Below the pieces are notes generated by a model. The model did not search any database. It was not told where the DNA came from and worked only from the letters and a program-made list of their open reading frames with translations. Made by a program: the position numbers and the translations under genes. DNA of 58,956 bases from Welwitschia mirabilis (taxonomy: Eukaryota; Gnetophyta; Gnetopsida; Welwitschiales), in the NCBI GenBank assembly GCA_051453625.1, contig JBOZIK010000001.1, positions 119,247,533 to 119,306,488 on the forward strand, in the 5' to 3' direction. Below are positions 23,201-35,100 of the stretch, piece by piece. Every line of letters starts with the position of its first letter. Position 1 is the first letter of the stretch.

Positions 23201-25280
23201 TAATCTAAAATCACTTCCCTCATCTACGTATGATGAATCCTGGGTTAGAAACTAGCTCAGGAGCNNNNNNNNNNNNNNNNNNNNNNNNNNNNNNNNNNNN
23301 NNNNNNNNNNNNNNNNNNNNNNNNNNNNNNNNNNNNNNNNNNNNNNNNNNNNNNNNNNNNNNNNNNNNNNNNNNNNNNNNNNNNNNNNNNNNNNNNNNNN
23401 NNNNNNNNNNNNNNNNNNNNNNNNNNNNNNNNNNNNNNNNNNNNNNNNNNNNNNNNNNNNNNNNNNNNNNNNNNNNNNNNNNNNNNNNNNNNNNNNNNNN
23501 NNNNNNNNNNNNNNNNNNNNNNNNNNNNNNNNNNNNNNNNNNNNNNNNNNNNNNNNNNNNNNNNNNNNNNNNNNNNNNNNNNNNNNNNNNNNNNNNNNNN
23601 NNNNNNNNNNNNNNNNNNNNNNNNNNNNNNNNNNNNNNNNNNNNNNNNNNNNNNNNNNNNNNNNNNNNNNNNNNNNNNNNNNNNNNNNNNNNNNNNNNNN
23701 NNNNNNNNNNNNNNNNNNNNNNNNNNNNNNNNNNNNNNNNNNNNNNNNNNNNNNNNNNNNNNNNNNNNNNNNNNNNNNNNNNNNNNNNNNNNNNNNNNNN
23801 NNNNNNNNNNNNNNNNNNNNNNNNNNNNNNNNNNNNNNNNNNNNNNNNNNNNNNNNNNNNNNNNNNNNNNNNNNNNNNNNNNNNNNNNNNNNNNNNNNNN
23901 NNNNNNNNNNNNNNNNNNNNNNNNNNNNNNNNNNNNNNNNNNNNNNNNNNNNNNNNNNNNNNNNNNNNNNNNNNNNNNNNNNNNNNNNNNNNNNNNNNNN
24001 NNNNNNNNNNAAACTAGCTCAGGAGCAGGTGGAGAGGAAGGAGGATGATGAAAATCTGTGGGGAAACGCTATAAAGAGATGTTACAATAGATCTAGCCAT
24101 CTCATCACCCTGAACATGTACTGACTCGGGAATGTCTATAGTTACATTCTGCTGCATGAAGACAATAAGCTGATGCATGTCCACTATCTGATCCTCTGTG
24201 TGCTATGCTTTTCTCTTTATAGATGCGATCTGCTGCTTAACTCTCTACTCGAAGGATGTAATTTGGTGCTCTAAGGTCTACAACCTCTGATCAACAAATC
24301 ATCTAAGGATCTCGGTACCCTCAGCCAGAAGGGCCTGGATCTACTCTAATAAAGCTCCAACTGCAAGTCTCTGTACCTGAGGTCTCTCTGCTTCTCTTGG
24401 TACCTGTATATCCATATCCTATAAATAGTAAGCAGAAGTCTGAATATGTGAGAAATGTCACTCACTTATAGGCTCTAAGATCCTGAATCATCTGAATAAA
24501 GATAAGAGAAGGCATGGATAACCAAGTGTCTGTAAATGTCATGCCTTAATCATAGATTTAAGTCTCCTTCAAATGAAGGTAAATAAATCCATTTGCTCAC
24601 ATTTACAAAAANNNNNNNNNNTCTATAGATGTATGATCATAGGATAACTATTATGGTATGATGGACTAATGTTATGAATCAGTCCTCTATGCAAAACTAT
24701 GTATGCAGAAGTTAACTGGGTAATGTTCACTCCTCGTCGATCAGTGGTCATATCCACTGGAATGTTTAAATGGCGCCATAAGCTTGGTGTTCCTCTGTTC
24801 CACCAGCTTAATGAATATGTAAGCTTCGAAGACCTTTAAGATTTGTGATGACTGCAATGTAAGATGGGAGGATAGCGATCTCGTGATCTCGAATATATGC
24901 AATAATGTAATCCTGTAGCTGACCGCGAGTGTCTGGTCGCCACTCTATATGCATGGTGTCATAAAATTCTCTCATCTCAGAAGCATAGTATGCACCGTGC
25001 GCATCTATGATCCATTTGAGCTATAACTCTATCAGTCTTTGATCAACCTCAGGCTCTAGATGGCTCATGAAATGACGAAAATGCCTCTCGATATAAATGC
25101 TAGCTGTCTATATACTCAAGGATCATCCATGTCAAGGTGGCGGGTGTATGGGCTTCTTACACTATATCTCAGACTAAACCAAAGGACCTACTGCCTACTC
25201 TATAGAATTAGATGAAGCCTCTGCCTATCTAGCTCTATGTGTACGTGGCTTGCTCAATTATAAACACAAAACTCATCATG
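23200..25280 (-). pseudogene. Extra ORF after pol in element C (unknown protein)
   Basis: On the sense strand of the element, downstream of integrase, lies a decayed ORF. Its N-terminal part (about 25250-24640) has legible runs such as AYYASEMREFYDTMHIEW and VDMTTDRRGVNITQLTSAY. The first resembles the EFY motif of proteins usually annotated 'putative plant transposon protein'. About 24420-24060 gives a charged coiled-coil-like segment (TLEHQITSFE, RVKQQIASIKRK), then a Pro/Ser-rich end (PSSPPAPELV). A 746-N gap (23265-24010) removes part, and a 10-N gap lies at 24612. The position matches the env-like third ORF of Athila elements, but I see no convincing envelope features. Function unknown. 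Confidence 0.5.
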
Positions 25281-27029
25281 CGAAACCAGATAAACAAAAT
25301 GAAAATCTCACATTGATGTGTAATAAATGACCCTGTAACCGATAAAAATATCAAAAAAATATGGATAATATATCCTTCCTTCCCTCCCCCCCTCTAAAAT
25401 ATGTAATGCATCTCAAATTGCCTAATCGCAAGAAAAGAAATGGTGAAAAATGAAGAAAATCTGAACGCTACGTATGTAATGGGTCCCACAAGAAGTAAAA
25501 AATCAAAGTACTCAAATAAAAAATCTAATCTAGTAAAGTAATATAGCACATCTCACTGATCAATTTTCACTAAAGGACCACTATGATTTGACTTACGGTT
25601 TACGAGAAAATGAGTTCGAAATGTAGAAATCTGAAAATACCTCATAAAATGCAAAAATGATCATAACTCGAAAAATAAACAGTGAAAATTAGATCTATAA
25701 GCTTCAAAATGTAGATCATGAAAAACTAAATAATAGACATGAAAACTACATGTCAAAAGGTTGAAAAACAGGAGAAAAAATTGAAAAATCAAGAGAAAAG
25801 AGAAACATACCTCATTTTTATAAATGTGAAGAAAACTCACAAATCTGGCAATGAAATCAAGTAGAACAAGTCCTAAAATATTGGTACTAGCCAAAGGGGT
25901 CATCATTTCTCAGGAGAATGGAGGAAAAGATGAGAAAATAAGTGAAAAATGAGGAAAAGGATTTAAGCCACGATTTTATCAAACTGTTATCCAATCGAGT
26001 CATCTGGATGTCAGCCCTAGGACGACTATTAGAACAAAGTAGTATGTCATCCTATAGTATCGTTTGGATGACAGAGCAAATGATGGATTATCAAAAGGGT
26101 TTTCAAAAGAGAAAGGTAAGATAAGAAGGTTAGGCTCAGGTAGAATAGGTGAAATGATAGTTTCTGAAAAAGATAGAAGCTTAAAATGACATGGAAAAAG
26201 AAAAATTATGGCTAGAGAAAACAGACTATCTAAATTGAAGACCTGCAAGAAAGATGAAATGAATGTGCTTGAACAGAAAGAATGAAAGCATGGTAGAGTT
26301 GAGAACTCAATAATTGACAACGAAATTCATGAGTAAATAGCAAGAAAACTACTAAATGATTAAAGTCCTAAGAAGAAAAAATATGAAAATGTAGAAATGA
26401 CTTTGAAATAAGAGACTCAAAATAGAAGAAAATTAGAGTAAAAATGAACACAAAAAACAAGGAGAAGATTTTTTACCTATCCTATGTACTAACATAACAA
26501 ACTTCAAAGGAAAACATCATAACATCACCTGAGTAAATATGTATAACAAAATGTATTAACTCCATAAAGTTGATTCAAAAAGGCAGTGATGATGGTGATA
26601 TCAAAGTGTCAAGTGTATAGAACAATAAAGGTCAGAATCAAAAGTTACTTAGAAATGGACTCATATGTTTCTACCTACAAACTCACTGAAATCTCCAAAT
26701 GTGAAATGATCAAGTAAGAATACTAAAAGTTTTATTTCTTTTACCATAATAAGGGGAGTGCAACCACTATTAGAGGAGTACGGACCCATGAAGCATAGCC
26801 AACTGATCCCCCAATGGAGTTTCCATAGCTACCATATTACATTGTCAAAGACTCCTCTCNNNNNNNNNNNNNNNNNNNNNNNNNNNNNNNNNNNNNNTCT
26901 TTCTTTTCTTTTCTTTTATTTTTTTTCTTATTTTTTTTTTGAACAAATAAAATTTTCATATGATCACACAATCAAGAAAGACGAAGGTGAATAATGGAAA
27001 AAAAGATAGAAGAGGACACTCCTAGATAA
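25281..27029 (-). other. Spacer between integrase and the extra ORF of element C
   Basis: No protein domain is recognised; the longest minus-strand open run (26000-26320) is hydrophobic and low-complexity. A pyrimidine-only stretch on the + strand at 26898-26940 is purine-rich in element orientation. A 38-N gap precedes it. The word tatcgtttggatgac near 26056 recurs in LTR H at about 56258. Confidence 0.45.
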
Positions 27030-27843
27030 CCTAAGATTTAAACATCATTGAACAAAATATAAGAAACTAAGCCATCTTGCTGTAAATACAGTCCATAGAC
27101 ATGGGAATGTCTCAAGATTAGGTGAATCCAATCTTACCACCTGTAAATGCTCAGGTATAAAACTAATCATGATTCTTCACAGAGTAATACATAAGTTAAG
27201 TTTGAAAGATGATCAGGTAAAGTTATAATATTAAACCAAAGGAATAGACTAAAAGAGAACTTAGACAATGATAGGGAGGAAGTCCTTCTCAGTGAGGAGA
27301 ACCTCCAAAATAAGTGCTTCTATTATGTTCACGGTTGCATTTAGAGATCCCTCATATAATTTCAACTGTTATCCATTAACTTTATAAATTTTTTTAGTTT
27401 TCAAATTTAAAATNNNNNNNNNNNNNNNNNNNNNNNNNNNNNNNNNNNNNNNNNNNNNNNNNNNNNNNNNNNNNNNNNNNNNNNNNNNNNNNNNNNNNNN
27501 NNNNNNNNNNNNNAAATACAGTCCATAGACATGGGAATGTCTCAAGATTAGGTGAATCCAATCTTACCACCTGTAAATGCCCAGGTATAAAACTAATCAT
27601 GATACTTCACAGAGTAATACATAAGTTAAGTTTGAAAGATGATCAGGTAAAGTCATAATATTAAACCAAAGGAATAGACTAAAAGAGAACTTAAACAGTG
27701 ATAGGGAGGAAGTCCTCCTCAGTGAGGAGAACCTCCAAAATAAGTGCTTCTATTATGTTCACGGTTGCATCTAGAGATCCCTCATATAATTTCAACTGTT
27801 ATCCATTAACTTTATAAATTTTTTTAGTTTTCAAATTTAAAAT
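27030..27843 (-). repeat. Duplicated end-of-integrase block around a 100-N gap
   Basis: Sequence 27087-27413 recurs almost unchanged at 27514-27843 (for example 'cagtccatagacatgggaat' on each side). The two differ by a handful of substitutions. A more diverged third copy lies at 31919-32130. The copies hold the last codons of the polyprotein and the start of the 3' region. The 100-N placeholder between the two near-identical copies makes a haplotype or assembly duplication likely. Confidence 0.75.
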
Positions 27844-28960
27844 CTCAACTGAGTCATTAAAATACACTTTCTGTACAGGATAAGGACCTGACCACTTAGA
27901 TGTTAACTTATTATTCAAAAGGCGAACTCGAGTGTTATACAACAAAACAAGTTAACCTGATTCAAAATTTTTATAAAAATCCTTTTATCATATTTGAACT
28001 TGGCTTAGGCTTTATAAATCAACTAACAATGTATGACACTAATTTTTTTTTCATCAAGATAATTTAATTATGCTAACCTATACTTAAGATTTTCAACATA
28101 GTCCATAAGATTGAGTTAATGAGATGTACGATAAGAATTGAAACACACATCGACTAATAAGATATAAACTTTACCATAAACAAGTTCGTAAGGTGAAAAA
28201 CCAAGAGAAGTATGCCAAGTAGTACGGTAAGCCCAAAGTACATCGTTAAGTTTAAAATCCCAAGTCTTTTTATTAATAGAGATAAGTTTTTGAAGAATTT
28301 TCTTAATTTCTCTATTAGCATTTTTAGCTTATTCATTCATCTGAGGATGATAAGTATAAGCTATTATATGTTTAATTCCCATAGACAAAATAAGTTTCTG
28401 GAAAAGTGAATTGATGAAATAAATACCCTGATCACTAATGATAACTCTAAGAAAACCAAATCTCTGAAAGATATGAGATCAAAGAAAATAACAGACAGTT
28501 CGAGAATCATTCAAAGAAGTAGGTAGGGCTTTAACCCATTTAGTCACATAATCTATAACCACTAAATATAGTTTTTATTATAAGAAGGTGGGCAAATAGG
28601 GCCTATGAAATTAATTCCCTAAAAATCAAAAGGTTCACACTCAAGAATAGGTAGAAGGGGCATTTCCTGTGAATGAACAAGGCTACCAAAACACTAACAA
28701 GGATTACACCTTCTAACAAAATCATATAAATCACAAAAAAGAGAAGGTCAGTAAAAACTAGAAAGAAGGATTTTCATGGCAGTTTTATATCTAACTAAAA
28801 TTTCCTCCACAAATAGCATGGTGACAAAGATGAAGAATCTTAAGTATTTTTCAATTGGGCATATATTTTTGCATAATCTGGTCTTTGCACCTATGGTATA
28901 AATGTGGCTCGATCCACTCATAGTTACCTATATGATGAAGAGAAGATTTACATTAGTGAT
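27844..28960 (-). pseudogene. Integrase of element C
   Basis: Integrase inserts the DNA copy. Read on the minus strand from 28960: a partial zinc-binding region, then the core with VVIDYVTKWVKA (first Asp, 28551-28553) and VIISDQGIYF (second Asp, 28431-28433). The third catalytic position reads Lys where Glu is expected (GCT-AAA-AAT at 28320-28328). The run ALWAYRT-like VLWAYRTTWHTSLGFSPYEL follows. The C-terminal part ends at KLTS-W-GPY, SVEIL and VNG. A 60-codon open stretch is 28154-28336. Stops and frameshifts elsewhere. The Glu-to-Lys change is a G-to-A transition and would abolish activity. Confidence 0.85.
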
Positions 28961-29099
28961 AGGTCCAATGTTATGGTGTTTTCATGGTTACAAGATAGTT
29001 GACAATGTTAGCATACCATGAGGGAGGATGAGAAGAAGAGATAGTGAAAAACTGCTCATTAGGAAAGGAATCATCTATAGAATGTCACCTGGAGGAGGG

Positions 29100-29500
29100 T
29101 GAAACTGAGACAAATTATTGGCAATAGAATTATGCTTCCCTATTTTATCTATGATGGTTCAATTGAATTCTTTCATAAGAAGGATCCATCTAATCAAATA
29201 GGCGCTAGAGTCTTTCTTGGTTATGAGGTAATAAATGGCAACATGGTTGGTATAAACATTTATGTGAAAGCCTAAAAGATAGTGTTTAGGAGAATTAAGG
29301 TAAAAGATAATAGAAAGCATTTCTTTTTTGGTAGTAGTGTAGTTCATCTGAGCTTTAGACAATGTCTTACTATGGTAAGATATAACTTTAAAGTCTTTCT
29401 CATATTTTTGGCAAAGAACCCCACCCACAGTAAAATTACTAGAATCACATATAAGCTCAAAGTCATGTTTCCAATTGGGTCCCATTACTATAGGAGCATC
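29100..29500 (-). pseudogene. RNase H of element C
   Basis: RNase H removes RNA from the RNA/DNA hybrid. The minus-strand open stretch 29485-29159 (108 codons) reads WKHDFELICDSSNFTVGGVL, then SKTLSKAQMNYTTTKKEML, then NVYTNHVAIYYLI and LIRWILLMKEF, matching gypsy RNase H throughout. The first Asp and the Glu are kept. The YTDH Asp has become Asn (YTNH). It continues the RT frame upstream through a frameshift. Confidence 0.87.
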
Positions 29501-30430
29501 ACAAAATCTCTATTTAAGCCTATCAAAAGAAGTTTGACAAGATTCATTCCATTCAAATTTGGCATCTTTCTCAAGTAATAAGTGAAGGGGTTTATAAATG
29601 AAAGAATAATCACAAATGAACCGATGGTAAAAATCATAATAACCAAGGACAGATCGAACCTATTTAATATTTGTAGGGGAACTAAGATTTTGAATAATAC
29701 TAACTTTAGAAGCATACATCTTAATCCCCTTCTGAGAAATGTGATGATCTAAAACGATGCCACTCTGTATAAGAAAATGACTCTTTTCCCAACTCAAGTG
29801 GAGGCCACTGGCAATGCATTGATTTAAGACTTTCTCTAAATGATCTAACATTTGCTTAAAAGTTTTGACATAGATAGAGAAGTTATCCATGAAAATCTCA
29901 ATGGAATCCTCAAGCATATTAGAAAAAATATCCATCATAGCACGCTAAAAGGTACTGAGAACATTACAAAGTCTCAAACGTATGTGTCTAAAGGAAAAGA
30001 TACTAAAAGAAGAAGTGAAAGTAGTTTTATCTTGGTCCTCAAGGATAACGCAAATTTAATTGTAATCACTATAACTGTCAAGAAAACAGTAAAAAGCATG
30101 TCCCTGAATCCTATCAAGAATTTGATCGAGAAAAGATAAAGGATAGTGGTCTTTTTTAGTTACCTCATTTAGTTTATGGAAGTCTATCCACATACACCAC
30201 TTTCCACCCCTTTAAGGTACTACTGTCAAGGGGCTAATCCACTCACTATTAGCAATAGAGTAAATGATTCCAGCATCCATAAGTTTTATGATTTTATCTT
30301 TTATAACTTGCTTTAGGGCTAGATTTAGTCTATGTTAAGGTTGTCGCATAGGTTTTGCATTTTCTTTGAGGTAGATTTTGTATTACATAATGGAAGTGGG
30401 AATGGCTAACAGATCATTATGGGACTAAGC
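29480..30430 (-). pseudogene. Reverse transcriptase of element C
   Basis: RT copies the element RNA. The minus-strand open stretch 29938-29660 reads MMDIFSNMLEDSIEIFMDNF, then LNQCIASGLHLSWEKSHF and GIVLDHHISQKGI, the classical gypsy palm-to-thumb order. The catalytic box reads FMDNF instead of FMDDF; the Asn codon is at 29882-29884. Upstream, 30420-29940 carries more decayed fingers/palm sequence. The window 29715-29488 holds the RT thumb to RNase H linker. Mutated and frameshifted, so inactive. Confidence 0.87.
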
Positions 30431-30479
30431 AAATGCATAAACTTTTGACTCTAAGAGAGAGATAAGATCAGATTCTTAT

Positions 30480-31818
30480 TAAGGTAAGAGATTTTTGTTG
30501 ATAATCAAGGGTTTATTAAGATATCTATTTAGAAAAATATATTTTAGTCCACTACTCAAAGGTTTTAGGTTTAGGTTAAGGTTCAGACCTCTAGTTTTAT
30601 AAAAATTTTCAAAGAAGTTGATTATCATCTTAGAATATCATCCAAGCATTAGTAGTGGATGACTGGTCTCACAACAAGAATTCTTTAATTTTTTAGTTTT
30701 TCAAACTTCAAAACAAGTTGCAGACTTAGACTTACTCCTCTTTAGATTAGAAAACTTAGTTGGGAGATGATAAAATTTAAGCTATTTGTTAAGCATATAA
30801 AGGTATTCTACTTCCATTTGATCATCAAACAAGGTTGGCTTATGAAGCATGGACCATCTGTCTTTAAGTAGACGATGCTATAAAATAGGATTGGTTTTAT
30901 TTCTTTTTTCAAATCTAGATCATTGCCTAAATCTTTTTCGGCTGTATCAAACACTCTAATTGAAAATTTTTTGTTTTTAAAATGGCACTTCATCAATCCA
31001 GTTCTAGTATCTATGATGCAATGGGCTATTGCACAGAAAGATTTACGTAGAAGTAGGGGATATCTACATTGATTCTTAAATTCTAAAATAACTATATCTA
31101 TTGGGTAGAAATATTCCTCTATTTGAATGACCAAGTCCTTGATCACACCTAAAGGTTTCTTCATAGATGTATCGGCTAACTCCAAGATAACTTGTGTAGG
31201 TTTTACTCTTTCTTCCAACCTAAGATNNNNNNNNNNNNNNNNNNNNNNNNNNNNNNNNNNNNNNNNNNNNNNNNNNNNNNNNNNNNNNNNNNNNNNNNNN
31301 NNNNNNNNNNNNNNNNNNNNNNNNNNNNNNNNNNNNNNNNNNNNNNNNNNNNNNNNNNNNNNNNNNNNNNNNNNNNNNNNNNNGCTAGAAGACTTTACTA
31401 GGGATGGTTCATTTTTGTTTCCTTGTTATTAGGTCTTTCCATAGCTTAGAATATTTGGGTTCTCTTATAAAAATTTCCAAAAAGGTAAGTTGATGCTTAC
31501 ATTTTGCATTAAGACTTTCGAATGATTATCAAAGATGAGGTTTGTGTTAAGCCTACTAAGCTATGGAGTAGCAGGTTTTTTTTGTGAAGCATCTTTTTTT
31601 TTGTTGCTAAGTGAATAAGGGAATGATTTTTTAGGATTTCTATATCATCTTCCTCATCATTTTTGTTATTTTGAAAATTTAAGCCTTATGAGTAGGAGGA
31701 GTTGCATTATTTCCACTCTTTGTCACCACCTTACAATCTTTTTGTACTTCGTTAGGGTTTGGTAAAGGTTAAGTGATAAGGGTCCCTTGTCGTCTTTGAT
31801 TGATAAGCATGATTTATT
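30480..31818 (-). pseudogene. Protease/linker region of element C, copy 1
   Basis: The minus-strand open stretch 31218-30808 starts at EERVKPTQVILELADTSMKK and continues PLGVIKDLVIQIEEYFYPID, the segment just after the protease active site in Athila/Tat elements. The active-site part itself falls in a 157-N gap (31227-31383). Upstream (31384-31818) is decayed gag-to-protease linker. It is homologous to 32150-33340, and a 100-N gap borders it at 31819. Confidence 0.8.
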
Positions 31819-31918
31819 NNNNNNNNNNNNNNNNNNNNNNNNNNNNNNNNNNNNNNNNNNNNNNNNNNNNNNNNNNNNNNNNNNNNNNNNNNNNNNNNNN
31901 NNNNNNNNNNNNNNNNNN

Positions 31919-32145
31919 GAAACTTCATAAAGTAATACACAAGTCAAATTTAAAAGATGATCAGGTAAAGTCATAATATTTAACCAAAGGAGTAGGCTAA
32001 AAAAGAACTTAGACAATGATAGGAAGGAAGTGCTCCTTACTGAGGGAAACTTTCAAAATAAGTACTTCTACTATTTTTACAATTGTGTCTAAAGATTCTA
32101 ATTTTATTTAAATCATTGTCTATGTAACTATACCATTTTTCATCC
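31919..32145 (-). repeat. Misplaced copy of the end-of-integrase block
   Basis: This stretch matches 27600-27800 ('aaagatgatcaggtaaagtc' in each). It lies between two protease blocks, where integrase sequence does not belong. It starts at the edge of a 100-N gap. It marks either a partial second element nested in C or a wrong scaffold join. Confidence 0.65.
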
Positions 32146-32149
32146 TTCT

Positions 32150-33340
32150 TACATACTATCATGTTCAAGAAAATGTATTTCAGTCCATTGCTCAGAGGTT
32201 TCAGATTCAGTTTAAGGTTCAGACCTCTGGTTTGAGGAAAATTCTGAAAAGACTTGAGTGTTGTCCTGGACTGTCATCCAAATGTCAGTGGTGGATGATT
32301 GGCTTTAAAACAAGAATTTTTATGTTTTTTAATTTTTTAAAACTTTAGAACATGTTGTAGGCTCAGAATTACTTTTCCCAAGTAAATGGTGTTGTAGAAA
32401 CAAGGTTGATTTTAGTTCTTCTTCTAAACCCAGATCATTGTCCAGATCTTTTTTGGCCACATCAAATTCTTTAATTGAAAATCATTTGTTTCCAAAATAG
32501 CATTTCATCAATTTAGTTCTTATATCTATGATGCAATAGGCTATGGTGTAGAAATCTCTACCTAGAAGTAAGGGATATCCACCTTGATGTTCAACTTCTA
32601 AGATGACTACATCAATGGGATAAAAAGTGTCCTCTATTTAAATAACCAAGTCTTTGATCATACCTAAGGGTTTCTTTACAGATGAATTAGCTAAGACAAT
32701 TTCTGTAGGTTCTATTCTCTCTTCCAATCCAAGACATTGACAGATATGCAAGGGCATAATGTTAACACTAGCTCCTATATTGATCAAGGCTTTCTTAATT
32801 CTATGGTTTCCTTCTAAAGTGACACTAATGGTTGCTACTCCTAGATCTTTAAATTTTGGACAGGTTTTGGAAACCAAGTTGTTAATGGATTAAGCTAGGA
32901 AGACTTTGGAAGGGATGGTTCATTTTTATTTCCTTCTTATCAGGTATTTCCATAGCTTAGAGTATTTAGAATTTTCTTATAAAAGTTTTTAAAAAGATAA
33001 GTTGATGCTCATGTTTTTCATTAAGGCTTTCAAATGATCTTTAAAGATGAGGTTTGTGTTAAGCCTATTAAACCATGAAATAGCATGTTTTTTTTAGGAT
33101 CAATCTTTCTTTTTATTGCTAAGTAAAGAAGGAAAGGAATGATTTTTTAGAATTTCTATGTCCTCTTCTTCATTGCTCTTATTATTTTGGGAAGTTGAAG
33201 CCTTATGAGTAGGGGGAGTTATTTCATTTTCACTTCTTGTCACTACCTTACAATATTTTTGTACTTCGTTAGAGTTCAATAAAGGTTGAGTGGTAAGGGT
33301 CCGTTGTGATCTTTAGTTGCAAGCATGGTTTGTTGTAAAA
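32150..33340 (-). pseudogene. Protease/linker region of element C, copy 2
   Basis: The minus-strand open stretch 32877-32638 reads KKALINIGASVNIMPLHI, the retropepsin active-site region. The catalytic motif DTGA/DLGA has become NIGA, with Asp to Asn. After it comes LGLEERIEPTEIVLANSSVK, then KPLGMIKDLVI, parallel to copy 1. From 32880 to 33340 the linker to gag is decayed. Retroviral-type proteases cut the polyprotein; this one lacks its catalytic Asp. Confidence 0.82.
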
Positions 33341-34640
33341 CACTTACAAGATTTTCTATGTTTGCATTTGTCTTCTCTTGAGTTTTTCTCAACTCCTCAA
33401 TGGAATTCCTAAGAGGATCACTAGGGTTTTAGGAGTTAAAAGGGTTTACCAAGTTATTTGGGTGGTTGGGTTAAAAGTTTAAATGTTCAAATCAACTTCT
33501 GAAGGGCTAAAAATTAGGATGAGGTATTTGTAAATTACTCGAATTTGGTTTCTCACTCATCCTATTCTAAAAATTATAACTTTGGACTTATCTTTAGTTG
33601 TAGTTTTTCATATAGTTGGAAGATCTTGGTTAAAGGTGTAAACTTCCTCATAGATTAGCTCTTTGTAAGCAGGAATTAAAGGGTAATCTTTCATAATATG
33701 GTAGCTATCTTCACACAAATCACATGTTGGAATAATAACTTCACTCTTTTCGGTCGCCACTTTAGCATCAAGAATCATCTGGGTGTATTTCTTTAAGTTA
33801 GAAGTGAAATCCTTAATAATGCTAGTTGGTTTATTTTCTATTTTGGTTTCAGTCTTTTCATGCTTGGCTTTTTTTAGATCCTTAATGATTTGGCCTACTG
33901 TTTAGTTTTCTCTAAAGGAGGGTTTAGGCCAAGTTTGACTTACTTCCACTAAATTTTCCAACACCTTCCAAGCATCTCATAATGTTTGGTTTAAGAGTTT
34001 GCCTCTATAAGAGAAATCTATAAGTTGCATGATATGACTATTTAATTTACTATAGAAATAGTCAATTAACTTTACCTCTAAAAAGGCATCTACATGATTT
34101 GAATGTAAAGCAACAAAGAATCGCTCATAGGCAGAGGCATAGTCTTCGTCAGGTAATTATTGAAATTTGTGACTTTTTTTTTTACGCTTCTAGATGGTGG
34201 TTTCACTCATTAATCTCTTGATGAAGGCTTCTTGAACTTAACTTCAAGATTTCAGGCTCTTATGGGAAATCGTTTTAAGCTAAAGTTTTACTTTATCTCT
34301 CAAGGTTATGAGAAAGATAATCATATATGTTCTATCACTTATTCATTTTTTACTATTTTCGGAGGTAAGGATAAGTTGTTTGATTTCAGCGATGTGTTGT
34401 AAAGGGTCTGTATCAAGTTCTCCACTAAAGGTAGGGTAAGCATTTAAGTTTCGAAGTTCTACATCATCATTGGGAGGTAAGTCGAAAGAATTTTGGATTT
34501 CATGTTTTTTTGTTGCTATGAGATCTCTCAGAGTTGCATGAGTATTAGGCCGAGAAAGAGTAAAAGTAAGGTTCCAATGATAGGGGGTGGATTTGGAGAG
34601 ACAGGTTATTTTTATTTTTGATTAGAGGTTGACATGTTAG
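33341..34640 (-). pseudogene. Gag of element C
   Basis: The minus-strand reading starts near 34560 with RDLIATKKHEIQNSFDLPP. It then shows FLITLRDKVKL, EAFIKRLMSETTI (34190-34320), and DEDYASAYERFFVALHS with LIDFSYRGKLLNQTL (34150-33980), all hallmarks of Athila/Tat-type capsid. A zinc knuckle CDLCEDSYHIMKDY lies at about 33684-33725 with its last Cys changed to Tyr. Frameshifts and stops break it. The N-terminal part matches the gag start of element H at 57560-57753. Confidence 0.83.
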
Positions 34641-35079
34641 CAAAATCAGACTCTATAAAATTAAAAATGGAAATTATAGGAAATTCTAAATATTGCGTAC
34701 CTTAATTGTTTTGATTCATTTCAATTTCAAAATTTAGCAAACCTTATCTGATATTTTTAGCAATGAACAACTACTCTCTCTGATATTTTTCCTTTTTTCT
34801 AATCTTAACCATTCAGTCTTGAGTCTGAGAAGGTGATGTCCTGTACCTCGTTCGAATGATAACTTAGATGATAAATGAACAAAAAACCATAGAAAGAGGA
34901 AAGCAGAAAATGGGACAGTCATCTGAATGTGACGTATGGACAACGAAGGGGATATTAGAGGTTAGCAAAAAAGAAAAAAACCAAAAGAAAAGCTTACAAT
35001 AGGTACTGGTACACCAATGTTGTAGCAAATATCCAGAATATCCACTGAAGTAATGATAACTCTTGAATTCCAAGCAGCT
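34641..35079 (-). other. 5' leader of element C
   Basis: Non-coding leader between primer site and gag. It is related to 57019-57480 of element H (shared 'ttcagtg-atattct' and a T-rich run after 'attgtaag'). Small open frames on the minus strand here are not supported as genes. Confidence 0.6.
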
Positions 35080-35097
35080 TCCCTGGCAATGACTCTA
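35080..35097 (-). other. Primer-binding site of element C (tRNA-Asp-like)
   Basis: On the minus strand it reads TAGAGTCATTGCCAGGGA, against TGGCGCCGTTGCCGGGGA, the complement of plant tRNA-Asp. Thirteen of eighteen bases match and most differences are transitions. It lies three bases from the LTR end. Confidence 0.7.
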
Positions 35098-35100
35098 AGA

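Noticed and set aside
26000-26320. Minus-strand hydrophobic 106-codon frame as an envelope protein
   Set aside because: Low-complexity Phe/Ser/Leu sequence from AT-rich DNA; no signal peptide followed by a defined ectodomain or conserved motif.
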